The notes beneath the pieces were generated by a model. The model had not been told where the DNA came from. It did not search any database and saw only the letters and a list, made by a program, of their open reading frames with translations. Below, one piece after another: positions 1 through 6,872 of a stretch of 8,325 bases of DNA. The DNA lies in NCBI GenBank assembly GCA_020425885.1, contig JAGQRA010000840.1:1-8325 (forward strand), in the 5' to 3' direction. How positions within the stretch are numbered: the first letter of the stretch is position 1; each line of letters starts with the position of its first letter. The DNA is from Planctomycetota bacterium (GTDB taxonomy: Bacteria; Planctomycetota; UBA1135; UBA2386). Position numbers and translations under genes: made by a program.

Positions 1-942
1 CAGGTGTTCCGCATCGACCACTACCTCGGCAAGGAGACGGTGCAGAACATCCTCGCGCTGCGCTTCGCCAACGGCATCTTCGAGCCGCTGTGGAACGAGA
101 AGTTCGTCGACCACGTGCAGATCACCGTCGCCGAGTCGATCGGCGTCGGCTCGCGCGGCGGCTACTTCGAGGAGTCGGGCGTCATCCGCGACATGATCCA
201 GAACCACCTGATGCAGGTGATGACGTTGATCGCGATGGAGCCGCCGACCGGGCTCGACGCCGACGCCGTGCGCAACGAGAAGGTCAAGGTGCTGCAGGCG
301 ATCCGTTCGTTCGCGCCCGAGGCGGTCGACTTCGCCACGGTGCGGGCCCAGTACCTGCGCGGTTCGCAGAACGGCGCCGAGGTGAAGGGCTATCTCGAAG
401 AGGCCGGCGTCGCGCCCGACTCGACGACGGCGACCTACGCCGCCGTCAAGCTCTGCATCGAGAACTGGCGTTGGGCCAAGACGCCGTTTTACCTGCGCGC
501 CGGCAAGCGCCTGCCGCGCCGTACCACCGAGGTCGCGATCCACTTCAAGCAACCCCCGCATCGCCTGTTCGGCGACCATCGCACGGCGCAGCCGAACGTG
601 CTGCTGCTGCGGATCCAGCCCGACGAAGGCGTCGCCTTGCGGTTCGGCTCCAAGGTCCCCGGCCCCGACATGCGGATCCGCGACGTGCGCATGGACTTCC
701 GCTACGGCAGCGCGTTCGGCGGCGAACACGCCGACGCCTACGAACGGCTGCTGCTCGACGCCATGGTCGGCGATGGCACGCTGTTCGCCCGCCGCGACGA
801 GGTCGAAGAGGCGTGGCGCATCGTCGACTCGATCGTCGCCGGCTGGGACCACAGCCGCCCCGACACCTATGCCGCCGGCACCTGGGGCCCCGACAGCGCC
901 GACCTGCTGCTCGGCAAGGATCGCCAGTGGAGGAAGCCGTGA
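1..942 (+). CDS. zwf: glucose-6-phosphate dehydrogenase (C-terminal part, 5' end outside window)
   Basis: This enzyme oxidises glucose 6-phosphate to 6-phosphogluconolactone with reduction of NAD(P)+, the first step of the oxidative pentose phosphate pathway in the cytoplasm. The frame is open from base 1 and codes for 313 residues; family members are usually about 490-510, so roughly the N-terminal third, including the Rossmann nucleotide-binding domain, is missing. The fragment opens in the active-site signature RIDHYLGKE (residues 4-12; substrate-binding His7). The catalytic His of the QNH motif is residue 69, exactly 62 residues later, matching the spacing of His178 and His240 in the Leuconostoc enzyme. 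Other family motifs are FANGIFEPLWN, VAESIGVGSRGGYFEESG, IAMEPP and PFYLRAGKRLPRRTTEV. No key residue is missing in the visible part. The stop codon overlaps the start of the opcA-like gene (GTGA), so the two are translationally coupled. Identification is essentially certain. Confidence 0.97.
   Translation, partial: QVFRIDHYLGKETVQNILALRFANGIFEPLWNEKFVDHVQITVAESIGVGSRGGYFEESGVIRDMIQNHLMQVMTLIAMEPPTGLDADAVRNEKVKVLQAIRSFAPEAVDFATVRAQYLRGSQNGAEVKGYLEEAGVAPDSTTATYAAVKLCIENWRWAKTPFYLRAGKRLPRRTTEVAIHFKQPPHRLFGDHRTAQPNVLLLRIQPDEGVALRFGSKVPGPDMRIRDVRMDFRYGSAFGGEHADAYERLLLDAMVGDGTLFARRDEVEEAWRIVDSIVAGWDHSRPDTYAAGTWGPDSADLLLGKDRQWRKP
929..934 (+). promoter_or_regulatory. Shine-Dalgarno sequence for the opcA-like gene
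   Basis: GGAGGA lies inside the last codons of zwf, four bases before a GTG at 939. It decides the start of the next gene: the reading frame is open far upstream (from about base 90), but only this GTG has a strong ribosome-binding site, and the protein family similarity begins just after it. Confidence 0.75.
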
Positions 943-1886
943 CCGCGACGTCGCAACCGGTCCTGATCCACACGCCGCCGCGCGCGACCCGGATCGACCG
1001 GATCCATGACGCGCTGCACGATCTGTGGCGCGAGGTCGCAAGCGACGAGGGCGAAGGCGGCGTCGCGCGCGCCCTGACGATCAACTTCGTCGCCGTGGTG
1101 CGGGCCGAGGACGAGGGCGCGTTGCGGCTCGCCGCGGACCGTCTGACGCAGCGCTCGCCGGCGCGGGCATTCCTGGTGACGCTCGACAACGACCTGCATG
1201 CTCCTGCTGCCGAGGTCGCCGCCGTCACGCGCTGCAGCGGCAGCTCGCGCGACACCGTGCTCGAGGAGGTCCGCCTGCGGTTGCCGCGCAGCTGGTTCCA
1301 GCACGTTCCCGGCCTGATCCGCCCGATGCTGATCCACGACCTGCCCAACCACCTCTACTGGGCCGACGATTGGGCCGAGAGCGGCGGCCTCGACGAGGTC
1401 TGTGATCTCTGCGAGCACGTCATCGTCGACAGCCGCCGCTTCTCGCTGCCCGCGGTCCAGCTGCCGCGGTTGGCGACGCGCCGCGAACAAGGTGCGCGGT
1501 TCACCGATCTGTCGTGGTTGCGCCTGCGACCCTGGCGCCGCGCGCTGGCCGAGGCCTTCGAACGCGTGACCTGGCAGCCTGACCCCGGCCTGCGCGGCGT
1601 CGTGCGCCATGGCCGCGACGCCACCGCCGGCGCGATCCTGCTCGCGGAATGGCTCGCGGCCCGACTCGGCGCCAACATCGCGCTCGAGGAGTCGGGCTGC
1701 CGTGGGGCTGCCTGCCCCGAGTCGGTGAGCCTGCACGGCGCCGGCTACGACATCGAGGTCACGACCGCCGACCAGTTCGCCATCGTCAAGGTCACGACCG
1801 CCGCGGCGTGCCACCTGCCGTTCAGGTTGCCGCTGTCGAAGGGCACCGACGGCGACCTGCTGGCGGCGGCGATCGACATCGCCTGA
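939..1886 (+). CDS. opcA: OpcA-like glucose-6-phosphate dehydrogenase assembly protein
   Basis: This is predicted to be the cytoplasmic partner of G6PDH; in cyanobacteria OpcA promotes assembly and activation of the enzyme and mediates its redox control. I start it at GTG 939 (315 residues) because of the GGAGGA four bases upstream and the 4-nt overlap with the zwf stop. The open frame continues upstream, but its translation there is an Arg-rich shadow of zwf. Family-like segments are ALTINFVAVV (residues 45-54), the SPARAFLVTLDN strand (73-84), IRPMLIHDLPNHLYWADD (127-144), CEHVIVDSRRF (158-168) and the hallmark TDLSWLRLRPWRRALAEAFE (189-208). Six cysteines are present (99, 155, 158, 254, 259, 291), including a CxxC at 155-158. 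The adjacency to zwf is the classic arrangement for this family and supports the call. It lies 27 nt upstream of the next gene, so an operon is likely. Similarity is from recognition of motifs, not a search. Confidence 0.88.
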   Translation: MTATSQPVLIHTPPRATRIDRIHDALHDLWREVASDEGEGGVARALTINFVAVVRAEDEGALRLAADRLTQRSPARAFLVTLDNDLHAPAAEVAAVTRCSGSSRDTVLEEVRLRLPRSWFQHVPGLIRPMLIHDLPNHLYWADDWAESGGLDEVCDLCEHVIVDSRRFSLPAVQLPRLATRREQGARFTDLSWLRLRPWRRALAEAFERVTWQPDPGLRGVVRHGRDATAGAILLAEWLAARLGANIALEESGCRGAACPESVSLHGAGYDIEVTTADQFAIVKVTTAAACHLPFRLPLSKGTDGDLLAAAIDIA

Positions 1887-1913
1887 CGCGGCTCCGCGAC
1901 GTAAGGTGGCCGC

Positions 1914-3428
1914 ATGCCACGGTGCCGCCTGTCGCTGCTCGCCTGTCTCGCGCTCCTGCCGGCCGCATGCACCGCCGTGCACGACGACCTGAGCCGACAG
2001 CTGCTGCGGCCGCCGGCTGGCTGGCTTGCCGACCCGCAGGACTTCGGCCTCGACGCGGAGCCGTTCGCGATCGAGCTACACAGCGAGGCGTCGCTGACCG
2101 GCTGGTGGATCCCGAGCGCCGCGGCCGCCGGCCGCACCGTCGTGCTGCTGCACGAGGAGGCGACCAACGTCAGCGCCCAGCACCCGTACTACACCTTCCT
2201 GCACGAGGCCGGCTTCAACGTGCTGGCCTTCGACCCGCGCGGCTACGGCCGTAGCCGCGGCACGCCGACCCTGCGCGCGTGGCTCCACGACCTCGACGCC
2301 GTGTTCGACTGGCTGCACCGACGCGCGGATGTCGACGGCGACAAGATCGCGCTGTTCGGCACCGGCATGGGCAGCGTCGCGGCGATGTGGGCCGCGCGCA
2401 TGCATCGCGAATGCCGGGCGGTCGTCTTCGAGCACCTGCCCAGCCTGCGCGCCATGCTGCGCGAATCGATGCACGACGATGGCTCCGCGCTCAGCGCCTA
2501 CTCGCTTGGCCTGGCCGAGTTCTCCTTGCCCGAAGACATCGAGCCCGAGGACAACGCGCCGCGGACCGAGGCCCATGCCCTGTTCCTCGCCACCGCGAAC
2601 GAGAATGAACGTGACCGGCTGTCGTTGCTGCGCACCCACGATGCCTATGCCGGCGACAAGTGGCTCGTCGTGCTCGCCGACGCCGGCCGCGCGCCGCATG
2701 CCATGCTGACCCACGACGGTCAGTATCAACGTCTGATCACCGACTTCCTCAGCCGCGCGTTCGCCGGCACCGCACACTCGATCACGGCCTCGGTGCGCAA
2801 GGTCCGCGACGCCAGCGACGGCGAGGCCTGGTACGAGATCGGAATCGAACTCGATCGGCAGGGCGACGACGCGCCGTGGGCGATCGAGGCCTGCGCGATG
2901 CTGCCCGGCGGCACGCCGCGCTACGTCCGCGCCTGGATCGCCGGCCAGCGCGGCGACGTGCGCATCAAGCTGCCGAGCGCGCCGACCCACGTCACGGCGA
3001 CCCGGGTGTTCGCCGCGACCAGGGACGATGCCGCGGTGTTCGTGTCCGACCGAACCTGGCTGTCGCGTTCGGGAGCCGCGATCGCGCCGCTGTGGCCGCG
3101 CATCGAACAGCTGCGCAACGAGGCGATGTCGCGCGCCGACTGCCTCCTGCTCGCCGCCGACCTGACCGCGGCGGCGGCGGCCGAGAAGTTCCATCCGACC
3201 CTCGAAGCCGAGCTGGCCTCGGTCTACGCGCGGATCGGACTCGAGCTCGCCGCCGACGCCGCAACCCGCGTAGATGCCATCGCCTGGCTCGAACACGCCG
3301 TCGCCGCCGCGCCCGAACGGCCCACGCTGCACTTCTGGCCCGGGCCGGTCGCGACCTACGGCGATCCCTACGGCGATGCCGTCACCGCCGCCGGGCAACG
3401 GCTGCAGCAGCTGCGTTCCGGAAACTGA
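1914..3428 (+). CDS. predicted lipoprotein with alpha/beta-hydrolase fold, nucleophile Ser replaced by Gly
   Basis: The 504-residue product starts at ATG 1914, preceded by AAGGTGG (1903-1909) four bases upstream. Residues 1-18 form a short signal sequence ending in LLPAAC, so Cys19 is a likely lipidation site, though Pro at -3 makes the lipobox non-standard. Residues about 50-285 look like a BEM46/FrsA-type alpha/beta-hydrolase: the strand TVVLLH (75-80), NVLAFDPRGYGRSRGTP (102-118), the helix LRAWLHDLDAVFDWL (120-134), then KIALFGTGMGS (144-154), and a late His262 near LVVLADAGRAPH. The elbow usually reads GxSxG, but here it is G149-T-G151-M-G153, so the nucleophile position is Gly. The usual strand-7 Asp is also not evident (LATANEN, 225-231). 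Residues about 287-385 look beta-rich. Residues 390-500 are Ala-rich and probably helical. No substrate can be named. It sits 27 nt after the opcA-like gene and may share its transcript. The fold call is good; enzymatic activity is doubtful. Confidence 0.85.
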   Translation: MPRCRLSLLACLALLPAACTAVHDDLSRQLLRPPAGWLADPQDFGLDAEPFAIELHSEASLTGWWIPSAAAAGRTVVLLHEEATNVSAQHPYYTFLHEAGFNVLAFDPRGYGRSRGTPTLRAWLHDLDAVFDWLHRRADVDGDKIALFGTGMGSVAAMWAARMHRECRAVVFEHLPSLRAMLRESMHDDGSALSAYSLGLAEFSLPEDIEPEDNAPRTEAHALFLATANENERDRLSLLRTHDAYAGDKWLVVLADAGRAPHAMLTHDGQYQRLITDFLSRAFAGTAHSITASVRKVRDASDGEAWYEIGIELDRQGDDAPWAIEACAMLPGGTPRYVRAWIAGQRGDVRIKLPSAPTHVTATRVFAATRDDAAVFVSDRTWLSRSGAAIAPLWPRIEQLRNEAMSRADCLLLAADLTAAAAAEKFHPTLEAELASVYARIGLELAADAATRVDAIAWLEHAVAAAPERPTLHFWPGPVATYGDPYGDAVTAAGQRLQQLRSGN

Positions 3429-3431
3429 CGG

Positions 3432-4646
3432 CTACCGCGCCGCGGCCGGCAGGCCGACGTCGACCCAGACCAGACGGTGGTCGCTGGCGCTGACGAGGTC
3501 GGCGCCCGCTTCGTGCGGCAACGGCCAGAACACCAGGGCGCCGTGCTCGCCGAGGTCGCGGGACGGCAGCACGTAGTCGACGCGCAGATTCCCGGGCCCG
3601 GTGCCCGGCGTGTCGTCGAGGTCCGCGGTGTCGTGCACGACGGCGCCGCGTTGATCCGAGTTCGAGCCCCATTGCTGATTGGCGGCCAGCTCCGCGCCGG
3701 GGCTGCGCGGTGCCGGGTCGCGCACGCGTTCGTGCCCGAGCAGCTCGAGCAGGGCATCGCGCCGCGCCGCGCCATCGACGGGGTCACAGCCGAGATCGCC
3801 GGCCAGCACGAACGAGGCCGCCGGGTCGAGGCCACCGCGACCGCCGTCATCGTCGGTGATCCAGGTCGCGCGCTCGGGCGTCAGGTAGTCGCACCAGAAG
3901 CGGACCTCGTCGTGATTGCGCCGACCGTTGCGATCGACCTCGCCCTCGAGCATCGGCGACGTCGGCTGACTGCAGAGCAGATGCAGCACCCGCCCATCGC
4001 TGACCGGGCCGAGACCGATCGGCACGTCCCAATGACTCCTCGACGACAGCCGCAACTGCCGCCAGGTTTCGTCATCGCGACAATCGTCGGGCCGCAGCGC
4101 GCCCGGCATCGCGTCCCAATGCAGCTCGCGGAAGGTGCGGACGCGGTCGGCCAGGATCGGATGTCGCGACAGCACGGCCATGCCGCCCTGGCCCGCGAAG
4201 GCACCGGGCCCCCAGCTGTCGCCGGGGCCGTCGACGCTGCCATCGCCGTCGAGATCGATCCCCGATGGTTCGCCGGCATTGACCGCGCCGCAGTAGCGAT
4301 ACGGGAACTCGATGCCGTGCTGCCCGCCCTGGCCGACGGCGAGGTAGTCGTCGGCGAACACGGCGACCGCGGAGCCGTCACCGTCGCGGTCGAAACCGCA
4401 GATCAACAGCACGTCGACGGCGTTGCGCTGCACGATCTCGGCCACCGCGCGCGCCTGCACAGAGCGGCCCGAACGCAGCTCCTCCAGCAACAGGCCGGGG
4501 GCATCGCGCCGCATCGCCACATCGAAGGTCGCGACCCGCACCACGGGAACCGGCGACCGCCGCGAGGACCGCTGCAGGAACATCCACGCCAGCGGCAGGC
4601 TCGCCGCGAGGAAGATCCAGGACCATCGGGTGTAGTTGATCTTCAT
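3432..4646 (-). CDS. endonuclease/exonuclease/phosphatase (EEP) family protein, membrane-anchored or secreted, degenerate active site
   Basis: This 404-residue protein starts at ATG 4646, which overlaps the stop of the antiporter gene (ATGA); no strong Shine-Dalgarno is visible, so translation is probably coupled. Residues 10-25 form one hydrophobic segment, a signal peptide or anchor, followed by RSSRR. The EEP fold spans about residues 36-397: RVATFDVAM (37-45), VDVLLICGFDRDGDG (77-91), GGMAVLSRHPI (154-164), SSRSHWDVPI (201-210), CSQPTSP (225-231), DRNGRRNHDEVRFW (238-251), FVLAGDLGCDPVDG (279-292), NLRVDYVLPS (353-362) and SDHRLVWVDV (388-397). Asp284, Asp357 and Asp389-His390 are retained. 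Four residues I expect to be catalytic or metal-binding are changed: Asn->Asp42, Glu->Gly84, His->Gln227 and Asn->Gly286. DxDxDG loops at 86-91 and 131-136 resemble calcium sites. Typical members are predicted extracellular phosphoesterases; this one may bind rather than cleave. Substrate unknown. Confidence 0.88.
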   Translation of the reverse strand: MKINYTRWSWIFLAASLPLAWMFLQRSSRRSPVPVVRVATFDVAMRRDAPGLLLEELRSGRSVQARAVAEIVQRNAVDVLLICGFDRDGDGSAVAVFADDYLAVGQGGQHGIEFPYRYCGAVNAGEPSGIDLDGDGSVDGPGDSWGPGAFAGQGGMAVLSRHPILADRVRTFRELHWDAMPGALRPDDCRDDETWRQLRLSSRSHWDVPIGLGPVSDGRVLHLLCSQPTSPMLEGEVDRNGRRNHDEVRFWCDYLTPERATWITDDDGGRGGLDPAASFVLAGDLGCDPVDGAARRDALLELLGHERVRDPAPRSPGAELAANQQWGSNSDQRGAVVHDTADLDDTPGTGPGNLRVDYVLPSRDLGEHGALVFWPLPHEAGADLVSASDHRLVWVDVGLPAAAR

Positions 4647-6613
4647 GATGATTCGACCGAGGTGGTAGCCGCGACGAACATCGCCCCGGCGTCGCCGAGT
4701 CGGGATTCGGGTCCGAGCACGACGACGGTGTCACCTTCGAGCAGCACGGTCTCCGGCGTCACCACTGTGAGGTTGGTGGTGCCGCGCCGCACCGCGACGA
4801 CGCTGCAGCCGGTGCGACGACGGACGCCGATCTCGGCCAGCGAACGGCCGGCGACCGGCGCCCCGGCCTCGACACGCAGGACCCGGAAGCCGATGCCGGG
4901 CACGAACTCGGCGATGCGCTCCGCTCCGGTCGGCGACACCTCGGCGAGGCGATCGCTGCCGCCGTGGACCGTCCGCGCCTCGCGCACGCGCCGACCGATC
5001 TCGTCGTCGGCGACCAGGTAGCGCCGCAGCACGCGCACCAGGATCTCGACCGAGGCCTCGAGCTCCTGCGGCACGACCTCGTGGGCGCCGGCCCGCCGCA
5101 GCACCTCGGTGTCGGCGATGTAGGACGTGCGCACGATCACGTGCACGTTCGGCGCCAGCTGTCGCGCCAGCTGGGCGATGCGCTGCGTCGCCTTCGAATC
5201 GTTGACGGCCAGCACCAGCAGGTGCGCGCGTTCGATGCCGAGGGCGCGCAGCACCGAGGCCCGCGTCGCATCGCCGAACACGATCGGGATCCCCTGCGCC
5301 TTCTCCGCCCGCACGGTCGCGGCGTTGAGCTCGGAGATGACGACCGGGATACCGAGCGCCCGCAGCCCCTGGCAGACCGCGCGGCCGGTCGGTCCATAGC
5401 CGACGATGACGGCGTGGCCGTCGAGCTGCCTGCCGAGGCCGGTGCGGTTGACCCGCCCCTTGGTGCTCGTGCGCGACGCCAGCGTCTGGACGAGGCCGTA
5501 GAAGATCGGCGTGCTCGCGATCGACAGCACGGCGACGACGACGAACAGCTGCTCGACCGAGCCCGGCAGCACGTTGCCCTGCCGCCCGGCCTGCACCAGC
5601 ACGAACGAGAACTCGCCGACCTGCGCCAGCGCCGAACCGGCGCGCAGACAGACCCAGAACGGTTGCCCCAGCACCCGCGCCGCGAGCCACACCAGCCCGG
5701 CCTTGCCGACCAGCACGAGCAACAACATCGCGATCACCAATAGCGGCATGGTCGCGATGGTGCGGTAGTCGAACAGCATGCCGATCGACACGAAGAACAG
5801 GCTCGCGAAGGCGTCGCGGAAGGGCTCGACCTCCGACGCCGCGAGGCTGTGGTGGTCCGAATCCGCGAGCAGGATGCCCGCGAAGAACGCGCCGAGCGCG
5901 AGCGACATGCCGAGCCTGGCCGTGATCGCCGCCATGCCGAGGCACAGCATGGCGAGGAGCAGCACGAACAGCTCGCGGCTACGCGTGGCGCAGACGCGGC
6001 GGACGACATGCGGCAGCAGGAAGCGCACGCCGAGCAGCACGCCGCCGAGGATGCCGATGCCGATCGCCGCGCCGATCACACCCGGACCGCCGCCAGCCGA
6101 ACCGCCGAGCATCGGCACGACGAGGATCATCGGCACGACGGCGAGGTCCTGGGCGATGTTGATGCCGAGGACGAAGCGGCCGTGGGGCGCGCTGAACTCG
6201 CCATGATCGACCAGCATCTTGGTCGACGCGGCGGTGCTCGACAGGCTCAGCAGACAGCCGAGGAACAGCGCCTCGGCCCAGCTCGAGCCGGTCAGCAGGC
6301 TCAGCCCGGTGCCGATCGCGACCGCGCCCAACACCTGGATCGAGCCGCCGAGCAGGATGGTGCGTCGCAACCTCGCTAGCTGACCGAGCGGCACCTCGAG
6401 ACCGGCCGCGAACAACAACACGACCACGCCGACCTCGGCCAGCTCGCGCACCGTCTCCTCGTGATGCACGAGGCCGATGCCATGCGGGCCGACCAGGACG
6501 CCGGCGCAGAGGAAGCCGACGATCGGCGGCAGCCGCAGGCGATGGAACGACGTCGCCACGCCGACGCACAACGCGAACAACAGGGCCAGCTCGAGTAGGA
6601 CGTGTTCCAGCAC
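4643..6613 (-). CDS. Kef/CPA2-type monovalent cation:proton antiporter with RCK_N and RCK_C domains
   Basis: This inner-membrane antiporter probably exchanges K+ or Na+ for H+ under cytoplasmic ligand control. I start it at GTG 6613 (656 residues), where the hydrophobic N-terminus begins (LEHVLLELALLFALCVGVA). An in-frame ATG at 6748 would add 45 Arg/Pro/Gly-rich residues that do not look like this family; no strong Shine-Dalgarno marks either start. Residues about 5-380 hold some 12 membrane segments of the Na+/H+ exchanger fold, with GFLCAGVLVGPHGIGL (33-48), LLFAAGLEVPL (66-76), the ion-site motif NIAQDLAVVP (152-161; Gln155-Asp156) and AQVGEFSFVL (330-339). An RCK_N/TrkA-N Rossmann domain follows at about 400-530, with GYGPTG at 405-410, and an RCK_C/TrkA-C domain at about 570-640. 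Length and domain order match KefB/KefC/YbaL-like proteins. Which cation and which ligand it uses cannot be read from the sequence. The EEP gene overlaps its 3' end by 4 nt. Confidence 0.93.
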   Translation of the reverse strand: MLEHVLLELALLFALCVGVATSFHRLRLPPIVGFLCAGVLVGPHGIGLVHHEETVRELAEVGVVVLLFAAGLEVPLGQLARLRRTILLGGSIQVLGAVAIGTGLSLLTGSSWAEALFLGCLLSLSSTAASTKMLVDHGEFSAPHGRFVLGINIAQDLAVVPMILVVPMLGGSAGGGPGVIGAAIGIGILGGVLLGVRFLLPHVVRRVCATRSRELFVLLLAMLCLGMAAITARLGMSLALGAFFAGILLADSDHHSLAASEVEPFRDAFASLFFVSIGMLFDYRTIATMPLLVIAMLLLVLVGKAGLVWLAARVLGQPFWVCLRAGSALAQVGEFSFVLVQAGRQGNVLPGSVEQLFVVVAVLSIASTPIFYGLVQTLASRTSTKGRVNRTGLGRQLDGHAVIVGYGPTGRAVCQGLRALGIPVVISELNAATVRAEKAQGIPIVFGDATRASVLRALGIERAHLLVLAVNDSKATQRIAQLARQLAPNVHVIVRTSYIADTEVLRRAGAHEVVPQELEASVEILVRVLRRYLVADDEIGRRVREARTVHGGSDRLAEVSPTGAERIAEFVPGIGFRVLRVEAGAPVAGRSLAEIGVRRRTGCSVVAVRRGTTNLTVVTPETVLLEGDTVVVLGPESRLGDAGAMFVAATTSVESS

Positions 6614-6872
6614 GGCCCGGAGTATGGCCGCGACAGCGGGCCGCGATCGAGCCTTCCGAGGATTCTCGACGCCGCTCCCTCGCGGCGGTCGAGAGGGCCT
6701 TCCGCCGGCCGTTCCCGAAGCGGGACACGCCCGAGTCCGCCTTCCCATCGCGGCTGTGAAGCGGTCCCGGTCGAGCCCCGCCCGCTTCCGGCTCCACGCC
6801 GCAAGTCACGTTCGGCTGAAGGGATACGCTTGCTTCGAACGAACTGACGACACCTTCCGAGACCAGACATCC
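6614..6872. promoter_or_regulatory. divergent intergenic region (259 nt)
   Basis: This spacer separates the leftward antiporter operon from the rightward secreted-protein gene, so it must hold promoters for both unless one transcript comes from elsewhere. I could not identify convincing -35/-10 pairs on either strand. The region holds an imperfect hairpin at 6664-6694. Reading frames crossing it give Arg/Pro-rich translations that look non-coding. Confidence 0.6.
6664..6694. repeat. imperfect inverted repeat / hairpin in divergent promoter region
   Basis: TCTCGACGCCGC (6664-6675) and GCGGCGGTCGAGA (6682-6694) are reverse complements apart from one extra base in the right arm, giving a 12-bp stem with a single bulge and a 6-base loop (TCCCTC). 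No T-run follows on either strand, so it does not look like an intrinsic terminator. It could be an operator or a structured leader for one of the two divergent transcripts; function is unknown. Confidence 0.6.

Noticed and set aside
90..938. Upstream open extension of the opcA-like frame
   Set aside because: Inside zwf in another frame, extremely Arg-rich, and without family similarity; the GTG at 939 with GGAGGA is the better start.
867..1982. 371-codon open frame on the - strand opposite the opcA-like gene
   Set aside because: Shadow of the opcA-like gene; it crosses three + strand genes and shows no domain.
2076..3398. 440-codon open frame on the - strand opposite the hydrolase lipoprotein
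   Set aside because: Gly/Arg/Ala-rich shadow translation with no motif; the + strand gene has a ribosome-binding site, signal sequence and recognisable fold.
3443..3456. CGGCC-GGCA-GGCCG inverted repeat near the convergent gene ends, considered as a terminator
   Set aside because: Only a 5-bp stem, inside the EEP coding sequence, and with no T-run on either strand.
3477..5021. 514-codon open frame on the + strand antisense to the EEP and antiporter genes
   Set aside because: It lies opposite two well-supported genes, spans their junction, and its translation has no recognisable domain. Long antisense frames are expected at this GC content.
6621..6626. CATACT on the - strand just upstream of GTG 6613, considered as a -10 element giving a leaderless antiporter mRNA
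   Set aside because: No acceptable -35 sequence at the right spacing; a six-base match alone is not evidence.
6614..6748. N-terminal extension of the antiporter to ATG 6748
   Set aside because: The added 45 residues are Arg/Pro/Gly-rich, unlike the hydrophobic N-terminus of this transporter family, and include the intergenic hairpin.
6652..6861. 9-bp direct repeat CCTTCCGAG at 6652-6660 and 6853-6861
   Set aside because: Two short copies about 200 bp apart in GC-rich sequence are compatible with chance and have no matching context.
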